Shown piece by piece: positions 45,252 through 54,996 of a stretch of DNA of 64,000 nucleotides; within the stretch, counting starts at the first letter, position 1; every line of letters starts with the position of its first letter. Made by a program: the position numbers and the translations under genes. The notes below the pieces were generated by a model. That model did not search any database, was not told where the DNA came from, and was given only the letters and a program-made list of their open reading frames with translations. Source of the stretch: Kineococcus sp. TRM81007 (GTDB taxonomy: Bacteria > Actinomycetota > Actinomycetes > Actinomycetales > Kineococcaceae); NCBI RefSeq assembly GCF_022669155.1, contig NZ_JALBVB010000041.1, positions 1-64,000 on the forward strand, read 5' to 3'.

Positions 45252-47032
45252 GCCGCCCGCTCGAACCCTCCGGCGGGTTCCTGCCGCCGGAGAGCCGCTT
45301 CCCGATGCTGCTCGTCGCCGCCGTCTGGGGTGGTGTCGTCCTCGCTGGCGCGGCGTGGTCGGGGGGTGCGGCCGCGAGCTGGATCACCGGGCACGGCTGG
45401 CAGGGACCGGCCTTCGGGGTGGACTTCGCACGGGCCCTCCTGACCGAGGGGCCGCCCCGGTTGTGGCCGGCGGCCCCAGCGGCCGTCGTGTGGGCGGGCG
45501 TGCTGACGGCCGTCGTCGCCGTCGTAATGCTCGGAGTGGGGCTCGTGCTCGCCTGGCGGCGGACGGTCGGTACGACCAGCCCGCACGGCCTGGCCGGACC
45601 GCGCGACCTCGCGAACCTGTTGCCGCCGGCCAGCGTGCAGCGGGCCCGGTCGCTGCGGCCGTCGCTGGCAGCCTCCGCGGAGGAACCGTCCGGGGCTGCC
45701 CTCGGGATCACCCTTGGCGTCTTGGCAGGAACGTCGCACCGGCGACGGGGCGATCGGACGGTGCGGGCGTCGTGGGAGGACGTCCTGCTGGCCGTCATGG
45801 CACCCCGGGCAGGGAAGACCACCTCCCTGGCCGTTCCGACGGTGCTGGACGCGCCCGGTGCGGTGGTGGCGACGTCGAACAAGTCCGACCTGTGGGCCGC
45901 GACCGCGACGCTGCGGGCCGCTGACACCGGCGAGGCGGTGTGGACGTTCGACCCGCAGGCCATCACCGGCACCGCGCAGACGTGGTGGTGGAACCCGCTG
46001 ACGGCTGTGACGTCGGTGGAGGAGGCGTCCCGGCTGGCCGGGCACTTCGTGCAGGAGGTCCGCGGGGAGAAGTCCGCCCGCGACTTCTGGAGCTCCGCCG
46101 CGCACGACCTGCTGACCGCCCTGCTGCTGGCAGCCGCGGCGTCGCAGCGCACGCTGCACGACGTCTACGAGTGGCTCAACGACCCCGTCATCCCCACCCC
46201 GGCCGCGCTGCTGCGCGAGCACGGCTACCACGCCATCGCCGCCTCCCTCACCGGCCGGCAGAACGGTGCTCCGGAGACCCGTGACGGCGTCTACGAGACC
46301 GCCCGCACCGCGGCGCAGTGCCTGCGCGACGACGCCATCATGGCCTGGGTCACCCCACCGGCCACAGACCTGCCGCAGCTGGACACCGCCGGCTTCGCGA
46401 CCTCGCGGCAGACACTGTTCCTGCTGTCCAAGGACGGGGCGGGCGCCGCCGGGCCGCTGGTGGCGGCACTGACCGACCGGGTCATGCGCGACGGGGTACG
46501 TGCCGCGGAACGCCGCGGTGGGCGACTGGACCCGCCGATGGTCGTCGTTCTCGACGAGGCCGCCAACGTGTGCCGCATCTCCGACCTGCCCGACCTGTAC
46601 AGCCACCTCGGCTCCCGCGGCATCGTGCCGCTGACGATCCTGCAGTCGTACCGCCAGGGCGTGCGGGTGTGGGGGGAGACGGGCATGGACACGTTGTGGT
46701 CGGCGGCCACGGTGAAGCTGCTCGGGGCCGGCATCGACGATGCCAAGCTCGCCGAGGACGTCTCCCGCCTCATCGGCGACCACGACGTGACCGTCCGCTC
46801 CTTCTCCGACGGCGACCGCCGGCGCAGCACTTCCACGTCGCTGCGCCGCCAGCGGATCCTGCCGCCGGAAGACGTCCGGGCACTCGATCGCGGGACGGCC
46901 CTGCTGCTCGCGACGGGGCTGCGGGTGGCGAGGCTGACGTTGCTGCCGTACTACCGGGGACCGCGGGCCGCGGAGATCACTGCTGCGCTGGAGAAGGCGA
47001 CCGCCGACGCCGTCACGGCGGGTCCGCGGTGA
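45248..47032 (+). CDS. VirD4/TraG-like type IV coupling protein
   Basis: 594 residues. Two N-terminal membrane helices (about 18-40 and 78-100), then the coupling-protein ATPase: Walker A MAPRAGKTTSLAVP (about 184-197), TSNKSDLW, Walker B PMVVVLDEAANVCRI (about 427-441) and the TraM-recognition-like ILQSYRQGVRVWGE. It would deliver the relaxase-DNA complex to the channel. GTG start overlapping the previous stop. Confidence 0.92.
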   Translation: MSRPLEPSGGFLPPESRFPMLLVAAVWGGVVLAGAAWSGGAAASWITGHGWQGPAFGVDFARALLTEGPPRLWPAAPAAVVWAGVLTAVVAVVMLGVGLVLAWRRTVGTTSPHGLAGPRDLANLLPPASVQRARSLRPSLAASAEEPSGAALGITLGVLAGTSHRRRGDRTVRASWEDVLLAVMAPRAGKTTSLAVPTVLDAPGAVVATSNKSDLWAATATLRAADTGEAVWTFDPQAITGTAQTWWWNPLTAVTSVEEASRLAGHFVQEVRGEKSARDFWSSAAHDLLTALLLAAAASQRTLHDVYEWLNDPVIPTPAALLREHGYHAIAASLTGRQNGAPETRDGVYETARTAAQCLRDDAIMAWVTPPATDLPQLDTAGFATSRQTLFLLSKDGAGAAGPLVAALTDRVMRDGVRAAERRGGRLDPPMVVVLDEAANVCRISDLPDLYSHLGSRGIVPLTILQSYRQGVRVWGETGMDTLWSAATVKLLGAGIDDAKLAEDVSRLIGDHDVTVRSFSDGDRRRSTSTSLRRQRILPPEDVRALDRGTALLLATGLRVARLTLLPYYRGPRAAEITAALEKATADAVTAGPR

Positions 47033-47478
47033 GCGGCGCACTTGCCGACGGTGAGCCGGACTGGGCTGCTGAGGAGACGGCGGCCCGCATCGCTCGCCTC
47101 GAGCTGCGTGTCGACGAGCTCGACGCCCTGTTCCCTGAGCCTGGCGGTCAGCCCGCCCGGACCGGTGTGCCCGTCGCCTACGACAGCCTGGACGCGTGGG
47201 TGGAGGACTACTTCGCCACCACCTTCACGCGCCCGCTCGGTGGGGAGTGGCGCTGGTGCGCCCGCTGGCGCGAGCACCCCGAGGCCGTCGTCCGGCTGAA
47301 TGCGCTGTGGCACGCGTTCGAGGCGCTGCGCCGCGACCCGGACACCGGCATGGCGATCTGGCTCCGTGATCACCTCGACCATCAGCTCACCGTTCTGCTG
47401 GGGTCGAGGGGGCCGTTCGCGCAGTGCTCGATCACACGACACGAGGGGCTGCGCCCTTTACCCATCGATGCGATCTAA
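47029..47478 (+). CDS. DUF4913 protein
   Basis: 149 residues. VAYDSLDAWVEDYFATTFTR and WRWCARWREHPEAVVRLNAL are the DUF4913 signature seen at the end of actinomycete conjugation operons. It has an N-terminal coiled coil (about 10-35). Function unknown. GTGA overlap with the coupling protein gene; last member of the T4SS operon. Confidence 0.85.
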   Translation: MSGALADGEPDWAAEETAARIARLELRVDELDALFPEPGGQPARTGVPVAYDSLDAWVEDYFATTFTRPLGGEWRWCARWREHPEAVVRLNALWHAFEALRRDPDTGMAIWLRDHLDHQLTVLLGSRGPFAQCSITRHEGLRPLPIDAI

Positions 47479-47538
47479 GACGAGTCCGTAAGGCTAGGGC
47501 GCTACGCGATCGAGTGGTGCTGCTGACACAATCAGCAC

Positions 47539-47793
47539 ATGTCGCCGCTTGCCCCCAGGCTCCATGTCTTGGCCACCGCTTACGCGGGCGCTCACACCTT
47601 GAGTAAGGACGACATGGAGAGCGCCGAGACCTATGTGCGCATCCAGGCGATGAAGAATCTCTTTTCGGCGCCCACCACCGTCCGCAAGGATAACGCTATT
47701 GCGTCGACGGTCCTATGGGACGACAGCAAGCCGAAGCTCGGCTTGCTTCCTGAAAAATGCATGCGCCCGCTTCGCGAGATTGCTCTAAATTGA
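47539..47793 (+). CDS. Small first component of the Avs-like operon
   Basis: 84 residues: RLHVLATAYAGAHTLSKDDM and ETYVRIQAMKNLFSAP, ending MRPLREIALN. Helical, no known family. Its stop overlaps the ATG of the giant STAND gene (ATGA), so the two are translationally coupled. It resembles in size and placement the small middle components of three-gene defence systems, but I see no sequence match. Confidence 0.6.
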   Translation: MSPLAPRLHVLATAYAGAHTLSKDDMESAETYVRIQAMKNLFSAPTTVRKDNAIASTVLWDDSKPKLGLLPEKCMRPLREIALN

Positions 47794-50700
47794 TGGCACA
47801 GGCGGATCTTCTCAGGGATAGTCGAGATGGAGATCAGTTCCACTACCACTGGGCTGCCCGGCAAGCCCTTCGACTGTTGCAGCCTGGTACCGACCTAGCC
47901 GCCATCGTCATCGAGGGCGTTTCCACTGACGATACGGCCGATACGAGCGGCGATGAGGTAGTCGATCTCGCCGAGTACTGGGGGTCCCTTGCCCTCGGCA
48001 GCGCAACCAAAGTCATCTACAAACAACTGAAGCACTCCACCGAGGCCCCTGACAAGGAACGCACCTCTTCATACCTCCGAAAAACCCTGATCGGATTTGC
48101 CAAGAAGTATCGATCGGTGCTGGAGGAGTATCCAAGCGCCGCCGATCGGGTGTGGTTCGAGTTCGTATCCGTACCTCCGCTCGCTGACCAGGTAAGGACA
48201 GCGCTGGAAGACATCCAAACAGGACGGGATGCACTCGCCCCTCGCGCCGCTCAATACATCCGAGAACAACTAGGAACGTCACTGACCGACGAGCAGTCGC
48301 GCTCCTTCGTTAGTCGGCTTATTCTCCGCGACCGTGAACCCGGGCTCGTAAGCCTGCGCCAGGAACTTCGATCCCAGGTTTCGTCGTTCCTACCCGGAGC
48401 TGCTGCAGCGCACGATCTGCTTTTGCGGGAAATGGTTTCGACCCGCGCATCGTCCATCGCAGGCTTCGATCCCATCATCACCCGCACGACCGTCCTGAGC
48501 ACTCTTCAAGCAACTGAAGATGATCTTCTTCCTGCGCCGAACTTGATCGACACCCCTGCACCAGTGATCGAGCTGCCGCAGGTCGCCGAGTTGGCGCAGA
48601 TTCTCGTCGACGCGTCAGCGCCGGTGCTGGCTCACGCCACCGGGGGCATGGGCAAGAGCGTGCTTGCGTCAACCATCGGAGGCTCGCTACCGCGAGGGTC
48701 GGTGACACTGGTCTACGACTGCTTCGGCGCTGGGACGTACCGCCGGCTGAGCAGTAGGCGGCACGAACACCGCCAAGCCTTTTTGCAACTTTCCAACGAG
48801 CTGGCCGCGAAAGGCCTGTGCGGACCGGTTCTTCCGTCGGACACCGCGAACTCACGCGCCTACATGCGGATCTTTCTGGATCGAGTCGCCACCGCCGCAC
48901 GTACCGTGGCCGAGAATTCGCCTGAAGCGATCCTCCTTCTGGTCATCGACGCTGCCGACAACGCGGTGATGGCAGCTGGCGATGCCGGTACCGCAGCGTT
49001 CGTCTCTGACCTCATCCGAGAAGACCTCCCTTCATGCACCCGCCTCCTCATCCTGTGCCGGACCGAGCGCCGGAGCCTGCTGAACCCGCCGCCCGCCTGC
49101 ATCGATGTGCCTCTGCGCGGCTTCAACGAGGAGCACAGTACCGCTCACCTGACGAGCCGCTTCGGTCCGGCAAGTAAAGCCGACGGCGCAGAATTCCATC
49201 GCCTCACCCATGGCAACCCGCGGGTGCAGGCCCTGGTGATGCAGAACGCATCGAGCGTCGAGAGTGTCTTGCAATCCCTGGGGGAAGTGCAGCACGACGG
49301 TAGCGACCTCTTCGCGGACCTGATGACGCGCAGACTGAATGAGATCCGAGAGGAGTTCGGTGGAGCGGCCGACCAGATCGACCGCCTCTGCCGAGCCATG
49401 GCAGCGCTGCGTCCTCGCATTCCCGTCGACGTACTCGCCGCGATCGCCGGCGTCGAGCCGACGTTCATCCGCTCCTTCGCCGCCGAGTTCGACCGATCCA
49501 TATTCTTCGATCAGGACACCGTTCAGTTCCGAGACGAGCCGACCGAGACGTGGTTCCGTTCCACATTTCGTCCAAGCAGAGACGCGCTGCTGTCCTTGAT
49601 CGGAGACGTCCGCCCGCTCGCCGAAGTGCACCCGTACCTGTCGGCGACACTGCCTCAGTTGCTCTACGAGGCAGGTCTGGTCCGAGAGCTCGTGGATCTA
49701 GCCTTGTCATCCGACGGTCTGGCCGCCGCAAGTGACTTAGAGCAACGCGAGATCGCTCACCAGCGCGCTCAGTTCGCCCTCAAGGCCGCGCTGCGCGACG
49801 GCCGCGAGGTTGATGCCGCCCGACTTGCATGGACCGCTGGTGGCTTGCACGCCGGGGAGACGCGTCGCGTGAAGCTCATCAGGGGCAACACGGACCTGGC
49901 TGGGGAGTTCCTCGACGGGGAGACCATCGACTCCCTCCTGGCAGGCCGAGCGCTGGCTGGCGAGTGGCCGGGCTCGCACTTGCACATGGAAGGAGCCTTG
50001 CTGGCCGCCACCGGTGATGTACACCTGGCCAGGAACCGTTTGCGCAGCGCTCAGGACTGGATGCGGCAGTGGATCCGGCAGGCCGTCGCCAGGGGCGAAG
50101 ATCATAAAGTCTCCGACGACGACATCGCCGAGCTCGCCTACGGAATCCTAACCGTCTCCGGTGCAGCTGCGTGTGTGGACTTCCTGGGCGCCTGGTCCCC
50201 CTCGTGGGTGGCGTATCAAGTGGGACGGCGAGTTGCGGGCCGCCTCGTCGATCGCAACAAGGTCGGAGAGCTCGAGGAGCTCGCCGTCGCCGCAGGCAAG
50301 GTCGAGCGCCTGCAGCTCGCGGTGGTCAGTGTCGCGCTCGAAGCAGGCGTCCTGCTGGGACCCGCAGCGGTTCGGCGCACGATCCGGATGCTCAAGAAGC
50401 ACCGCGCTCCGATCAACCTCGGCGCCGAGGAGCTCACCGGACTCGGTGCTGGCCACCGCGCTGGCATGGGCGCACTCCCCATCGCATGGGTTTTGAGTTT
50501 AGGTACGCGCCACGGTGTGGTGGACATGACGCAAGCCCGTAGAATCATAATGCGGTATTTGCCCGCGACTTTGGGCCACGATGCCGGTAGCTGGTTCGAC
50601 CACGGTGCAGGAACACGAGGCCTGTTGTTCGCCTTCACCCTCGACTCGGTGCTGCGCGATGAAGAGCTCGATGTCTCATCCATCGCCCCGCCAGGCGTGC

Positions 50701-53700
50701 GCAAGGATTGGAAGGCGAGCGGAGCACCCCGCACCCGCCAACTGGCGGACTTCACCTCCAACGTCCTTCCTCTCACTCGGTGGATGAGGCTGTACGTGGA
50801 AGCGGTCACCAGAGAGGCACCCGACGCAGCTGCACTTTCAAGCCAGTTCGACGCTCTCGCCGGGGCTGATTTCAAGACCTACGGTGACTACGAGACTCCG
50901 CGTCTGCTGATCAACAGCATCGCCCGCCTCGCTGTCCGTCTCCTGTCCCAGCTGCCAGTACGCGTCGAGCGCAATGACTTCTTCAATCGTTGGGCGACTG
51001 AAAACTTCCGGCACCTCACCTGGGCCACGGTCATTGACGTGGTGCGCATCAGCTCACGCTGCGAGGACTTGCACGAGCTGAACGTGGAGCTGGCTGCTCT
51101 GCTGCGCGACGCGTTGCAGAGAGATGACTCACCGGCCGAAGAACGCTATGAAGCGCTGGTGTCCCTCGCGCGAGCCACCTACGCGTTCGATCCGGAGGAG
51201 TCGCGTGCCGACTTCGACAGGGCGCTGGAGATCACCTCCCGCCTCGGGGAGGACGTGCACGACCGCTGGAGGGCTCTGGGGCGCATCGCCGAGCACGCGT
51301 GCGGTTCCCAGGAGCAGCCGGCACAGGCTTACCGCCTGGCGCAAGTCGCTGAAAGCCTGCAGTCCTACCTGGGTGGGGACTCCACCGTCGCGATCGACGT
51401 GCTCCCCCAGATTCAGGGGTTTAGCGCTGCCGCCGGTGTCGCGATAGCCGCACGCTGGCGCGACCGCCGGGTGGCATCCCTTGGCCAGCTCGCGCGCGCT
51501 TTGACCAGCAGTGACGCTGCTCCCACCAGCGCTGACCCGCGGTGGGCCCTGGGCATGCTCCCGATGGGAGCTGAAGTCAGCCACGCCCACCTCAACAGAC
51601 TTGGCCCGCCTGGGAGTGCAGCACGCGCGGATGCTGAGGCTGTGATCGATGAGTGGTTCCGGCCCCTCAAGTCCAGTGGATCAGCGATGAGCTCCACTGC
51701 ACTCGGCGGAACCGCCGACTCATCTCACATCACCGCGGATGCTTTTAGATCGGATCCCGAGGAGCTTCTGACTGCTGAGCTGTTCGCCGACTTCGACCTG
51801 ACCACACCCGCCAGTTGGGACGCTGCAGTACGCGTGGCCGGTGATGGTAGGCGCGAGTGGCTTCGTAAGGAGCTGCTGTTGGACCACGCCGCGAGATGTC
51901 CGCTAAACAGGTTGAGGACGGTGCTTGAGGCAGCCGCGGACTCATCCCTGATGCAGCCCCATGACTACAACGGGGTCATCGAGCGGCTCGCCGCGCGACC
52001 TGGCCGACTGCCGCAAGCAGCGCGTGGAGCAGTTGCACAGCTGATCGACCGGCTTGTCGAGCGATTCGCCAAGAAGATGACCGCGAGCGGGTACGACCCG
52101 ATCGATCTTCAGGCTGTCGAGTCGCTGTGTGGCCGTACGCCTGCCTCGGTGGGTGCGGAGGCGCTCCGCCAGCTCGGCTCCGTGCCCGAGCTGCTCACCT
52201 CGCGCGAGTGCTACGAGCTCGTCGCCCGGTTGACTAGCCGGGCACACCCGTCAGACAACGCTGCGGTTCTGACCGATGCGCTCGAGAGCTTTTCGCAGGT
52301 CGCAGCCGCTGACGCGTGCGACGGATCCTTCGAGCACCTACCTGTTCCTCCTGAAGACCTGGCCGTGTGCATCGCAGCGTTCGTGTGGTGCGCCGCTGGC
52401 GACCCCGCGAAGACCACGCGCTGGAACGCTGCGCACACCATCCGGCTCTGGGTGGCCCTTGGCTGTACGGACCTGGTGGAGTCGCTGGTGCGTTGCGCCA
52501 TCGGTGACGTGGACGTGACTGCGTTCGTCGGGTCAGGTCTCGTCTTCTACGACAAGCACGCGCTGATGTGGACCGTAATGGCCCTGGCGCGCGCCTGTGA
52601 TGATCACCGGTCCCTCGCCAGTCTGATCAAGGTGACACCGCTGGTTCCCTTGCTGCACCGCATCATTTTCACTGATCCTCCGAACGCTGTGTTGCAGCAC
52701 AGCGCTCGCGACGTGCTAAGGCGCTTGCACGAGGTCGGTGACATCGCCCTGACACCGGAAGAGCTCCAGCACCTGATTACGATCAATCGTCCTGCTGTGA
52801 TCGTCGAAGAGCAGTATGGATCGCGACCCATGGCGACGTCGGTGCGGCTGGACGGACCTAGCACCGCCGCGGACCCGTCGTTAGCCGGTGAGAAACCACA
52901 ACTGTCAGGGAGGTCGGAGGCTGACACGCGCTTCTCGTTCTTCATGGACTTCCAAGATCACTGGTGTGGTCAGCTGGGTCGTGCCTTCGGCGTCACCGGC
53001 CAGCGCGTCCTGCAGCTGGTCGACGAGGTAATCGTCGACAGGTGGAGATCGCCGTTCAGGGGTGGCATTGACGACGACCACCGCCATGGGCTGAAGTTGT
53101 ACGGCGACGGCGGCACGTATGTGCACAAGTTCAGCTGGCCCGAAGAGGAAGATCTCGACTTCTACCTCGCCCTTCACGCCCTCTACCAAGTCGCCGGACA
53201 CCTCGCACGCCACTACCCGGTCTATCGGTCGTCGAAGGACGACCGGGACGACTTCGCGCAGTGGCTCGACGACCACGTCCCCACTCGCCACGACGGACGG
53301 TGGGTCTTCGACCGCCGCGACCCCGTGCCGGCCCATCTCGCGCGCACCGACCCCTCCTCGCAGGCCGGTTCTTCCGAGCTGAGCAGGAGTGAGTGGCTCT
53401 GCGACGTCCCTGCGTCTCGGTTCACCCCAATTCTCGCGCCCAGCGACGGGTGGGTGACCCTCGACGGGAACTGGACCGCGACCTTCTGGGACCGCTACGA
53501 AACGGTGACGGTACGCAGCGCACTCGTCGAGCAGGGTGTTGCTCGCGCTCTCGTGGCCGCCCTTCGCACCGCACCCGACCTGCACGCCATCCACTTGCCG
53601 AGCGAATCCGACCACGATGACATCCCTACTGATCTTGCTAAGCACTACTGCGTCTTGGACGCCGTCGAAGACAGCCACCCGGGTGCAGGCATCGACACCC

Positions 53701-54074
53701 ATGACCCGAACGCGGCCGGCATCAACTGGCCCCCCACGCGGCCGTCCGGCACGGTCGTCGCAGCGCTGGAGCTCACCGCGGATCGCGACCTGCGCGAATG
53801 GGGGAACGCACGAGGACATCAGGTCACGACATCAGTGTGGAGCACCGGGTCCGAGCGGGGTTCCTCCGGACACCGGATCCAGATCCGCGGTTCAGCGCTA
53901 GCGCAACTGCTGACCAGCGAGCAGCGCGCTCTCATCGTCTCGATCAGGATCAGCAGAAGCATCGACAGCAGGTACCGACCCGCGGACGAGGACGATGCCA
54001 CGCAAGCTCGCCAACCCCACATCAAGTTCTTCCTCCTTCGAGCAGACGGGACCGACGTTGAGTTCGTCGACTGA
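47793..54074 (+). CDS. Avs-like STAND NTPase with N-terminal Cap4/DUF4297-like nuclease
   Basis: 2,093 residues from ATG 47793. The N-terminus reads as a Cap4-type PD-(D/E)xK nuclease: GDQFHYHWAARQALRLL, an acidic IEG near 40, and YKQLKHS near 76-82, corresponding to the QxK strand. The STAND NTPase has Walker A ATGGMGKSVLA near 285 and Walker B ILLLVIDAADNA near 385-395. A very long helical, repeat-like sensor region follows, then a distinct C-terminal domain (about 1700-2093, FFMDFQDHWCGQLGRAFGV). Avs proteins detect phage proteins and then cleave DNA. Homology to a specific Avs class is not shown. Lower G+C than the T4SS genes. Confidence 0.75.
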   Translation: MAQADLLRDSRDGDQFHYHWAARQALRLLQPGTDLAAIVIEGVSTDDTADTSGDEVVDLAEYWGSLALGSATKVIYKQLKHSTEAPDKERTSSYLRKTLIGFAKKYRSVLEEYPSAADRVWFEFVSVPPLADQVRTALEDIQTGRDALAPRAAQYIREQLGTSLTDEQSRSFVSRLILRDREPGLVSLRQELRSQVSSFLPGAAAAHDLLLREMVSTRASSIAGFDPIITRTTVLSTLQATEDDLLPAPNLIDTPAPVIELPQVAELAQILVDASAPVLAHATGGMGKSVLASTIGGSLPRGSVTLVYDCFGAGTYRRLSSRRHEHRQAFLQLSNELAAKGLCGPVLPSDTANSRAYMRIFLDRVATAARTVAENSPEAILLLVIDAADNAVMAAGDAGTAAFVSDLIREDLPSCTRLLILCRTERRSLLNPPPACIDVPLRGFNEEHSTAHLTSRFGPASKADGAEFHRLTHGNPRVQALVMQNASSVESVLQSLGEVQHDGSDLFADLMTRRLNEIREEFGGAADQIDRLCRAMAALRPRIPVDVLAAIAGVEPTFIRSFAAEFDRSIFFDQDTVQFRDEPTETWFRSTFRPSRDALLSLIGDVRPLAEVHPYLSATLPQLLYEAGLVRELVDLALSSDGLAAASDLEQREIAHQRAQFALKAALRDGREVDAARLAWTAGGLHAGETRRVKLIRGNTDLAGEFLDGETIDSLLAGRALAGEWPGSHLHMEGALLAATGDVHLARNRLRSAQDWMRQWIRQAVARGEDHKVSDDDIAELAYGILTVSGAAACVDFLGAWSPSWVAYQVGRRVAGRLVDRNKVGELEELAVAAGKVERLQLAVVSVALEAGVLLGPAAVRRTIRMLKKHRAPINLGAEELTGLGAGHRAGMGALPIAWVLSLGTRHGVVDMTQARRIIMRYLPATLGHDAGSWFDHGAGTRGLLFAFTLDSVLRDEELDVSSIAPPGVRKDWKASGAPRTRQLADFTSNVLPLTRWMRLYVEAVTREAPDAAALSSQFDALAGADFKTYGDYETPRLLINSIARLAVRLLSQLPVRVERNDFFNRWATENFRHLTWATVIDVVRISSRCEDLHELNVELAALLRDALQRDDSPAEERYEALVSLARATYAFDPEESRADFDRALEITSRLGEDVHDRWRALGRIAEHACGSQEQPAQAYRLAQVAESLQSYLGGDSTVAIDVLPQIQGFSAAAGVAIAARWRDRRVASLGQLARALTSSDAAPTSADPRWALGMLPMGAEVSHAHLNRLGPPGSAARADAEAVIDEWFRPLKSSGSAMSSTALGGTADSSHITADAFRSDPEELLTAELFADFDLTTPASWDAAVRVAGDGRREWLRKELLLDHAARCPLNRLRTVLEAAADSSLMQPHDYNGVIERLAARPGRLPQAARGAVAQLIDRLVERFAKKMTASGYDPIDLQAVESLCGRTPASVGAEALRQLGSVPELLTSRECYELVARLTSRAHPSDNAAVLTDALESFSQVAAADACDGSFEHLPVPPEDLAVCIAAFVWCAAGDPAKTTRWNAAHTIRLWVALGCTDLVESLVRCAIGDVDVTAFVGSGLVFYDKHALMWTVMALARACDDHRSLASLIKVTPLVPLLHRIIFTDPPNAVLQHSARDVLRRLHEVGDIALTPEELQHLITINRPAVIVEEQYGSRPMATSVRLDGPSTAADPSLAGEKPQLSGRSEADTRFSFFMDFQDHWCGQLGRAFGVTGQRVLQLVDEVIVDRWRSPFRGGIDDDHRHGLKLYGDGGTYVHKFSWPEEEDLDFYLALHALYQVAGHLARHYPVYRSSKDDRDDFAQWLDDHVPTRHDGRWVFDRRDPVPAHLARTDPSSQAGSSELSRSEWLCDVPASRFTPILAPSDGWVTLDGNWTATFWDRYETVTVRSALVEQGVARALVAALRTAPDLHAIHLPSESDHDDIPTDLAKHYCVLDAVEDSHPGAGIDTHDPNAAGINWPPTRPSGTVVAALELTADRDLREWGNARGHQVTTSVWSTGSERGSSGHRIQIRGSALAQLLTSEQRALIVSIRISRSIDSRYRPADEDDATQARQPHIKFFLLRADGTDVEFVD

Positions 54075-54810
54075 CAAGATCCTTGAACTCGGCAAGCAAC
54101 TGGCCGCTGCCATGGAGGATTGGGACGTCCTGGGGCGCTGGATGGCGCACTACGTCGCTGAACTGATCGTCACTGCGGATGAAGCGAGCGGCGAGCACGA
54201 AGCTCTAGCAGCGAAATCCCGAGCAGCTCAGGAGATCCGCTTACTATGGTCCCACCGTGCAGCGATGCGCCGACCTTACCCGATGGAGAACTTTGATCGA
54301 ATCCTCACTGCTTTGGACCATCTTGAAGATCCCACGGCCCGAAGCCCTTTGAGACGTTACTTCGGTGACGATGCGCCGAGTGAGGCTGACCTCAGGATGA
54401 CGCCGCTCTTAGAGATCGCCGTCCACCTCGACGAAGAAATCAGCGCTGTCATCGCCTGCTTGATTGCTGAAGCGGCCGCCACCGCGGAGAACGCGGAGGC
54501 ACGCTGGGTGCCGGCCGCGGTAGAGCTCGAGGAGGTCCAGCGAAGGCTAGCCCTACGCAAGCTGAGATCGATGGTCCGCCGCAGTCATCTGGGGACACGA
54601 GAACAGCCGCTGGCTCTCGACACCTACACAGCTGGAATAGCGCCAGCCGACGAGGCGGCCACCGACGAGGCATTGGTCGATGAATCAGCGAACGAGCAAC
54701 TGGACCAGGAGAACACTGCCGCCAGGAAAGAAGCCTTGATGGAAGCGCTCGACCAAGTGATCGAGACGTTGAGCCAGCTGCGATCCACCGTATCTGATAC
54801 GGCCTCGTAG
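53995..54810 (+). CDS. Third component of the Avs-like operon, hypothetical
   Basis: 271 residues from ATG 53995, which overlaps the STAND gene by 80 bp in another frame. ATG 54112 (MEDWDVLGRWMAHYVAELIV) is a shorter alternative. All helical, with an acidic C-terminal region (DEAATDEALVDESANEQLDQ). No recognised family. The overlap indicates that it belongs to the same transcript. Confidence 0.65.
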   Translation: MPRKLANPTSSSSSFEQTGPTLSSSTDKILELGKQLAAAMEDWDVLGRWMAHYVAELIVTADEASGEHEALAAKSRAAQEIRLLWSHRAAMRRPYPMENFDRILTALDHLEDPTARSPLRRYFGDDAPSEADLRMTPLLEIAVHLDEEISAVIACLIAEAAATAENAEARWVPAAVELEEVQRRLALRKLRSMVRRSHLGTREQPLALDTYTAGIAPADEAATDEALVDESANEQLDQENTAARKEALMEALDQVIETLSQLRSTVSDTAS

Positions 54811-54943
54811 GCATGCCTGAGGCTCTTTTCATTACGGCCTGCGGAGTAGTCGCGGTGGCTCGAGGCTGCGGCCATGGCCAAGGATGGAGCGCCAACCTTC
54901 CGATGGCGACGTCGGTTGCTTCGAACCAAGCTGATGGCCCACT

Positions 54944-54990
54944 GAGGCGTTGTCAGTAGCGGCGCGATCAGCCGCTATTGACAGTTCCTC
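54944..54990. repeat. Second IS5-end palindrome
   Basis: GAGGCGTTGTCAGTAGCGGC (54944-54963), spacer GCGATCA, GCCGCTATTGACAGTTCCTC (54971-54990); the arms match at 16 of 20 positions. Flanked on both sides by ACT. Related to the palindrome at 24993 and to the IS5-family ends. Lies between the convergent Avs-like and relaxase operons; no gene in 54811-54996. Confidence 0.8.
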
Positions 54991-54996
54991 ACTCTG

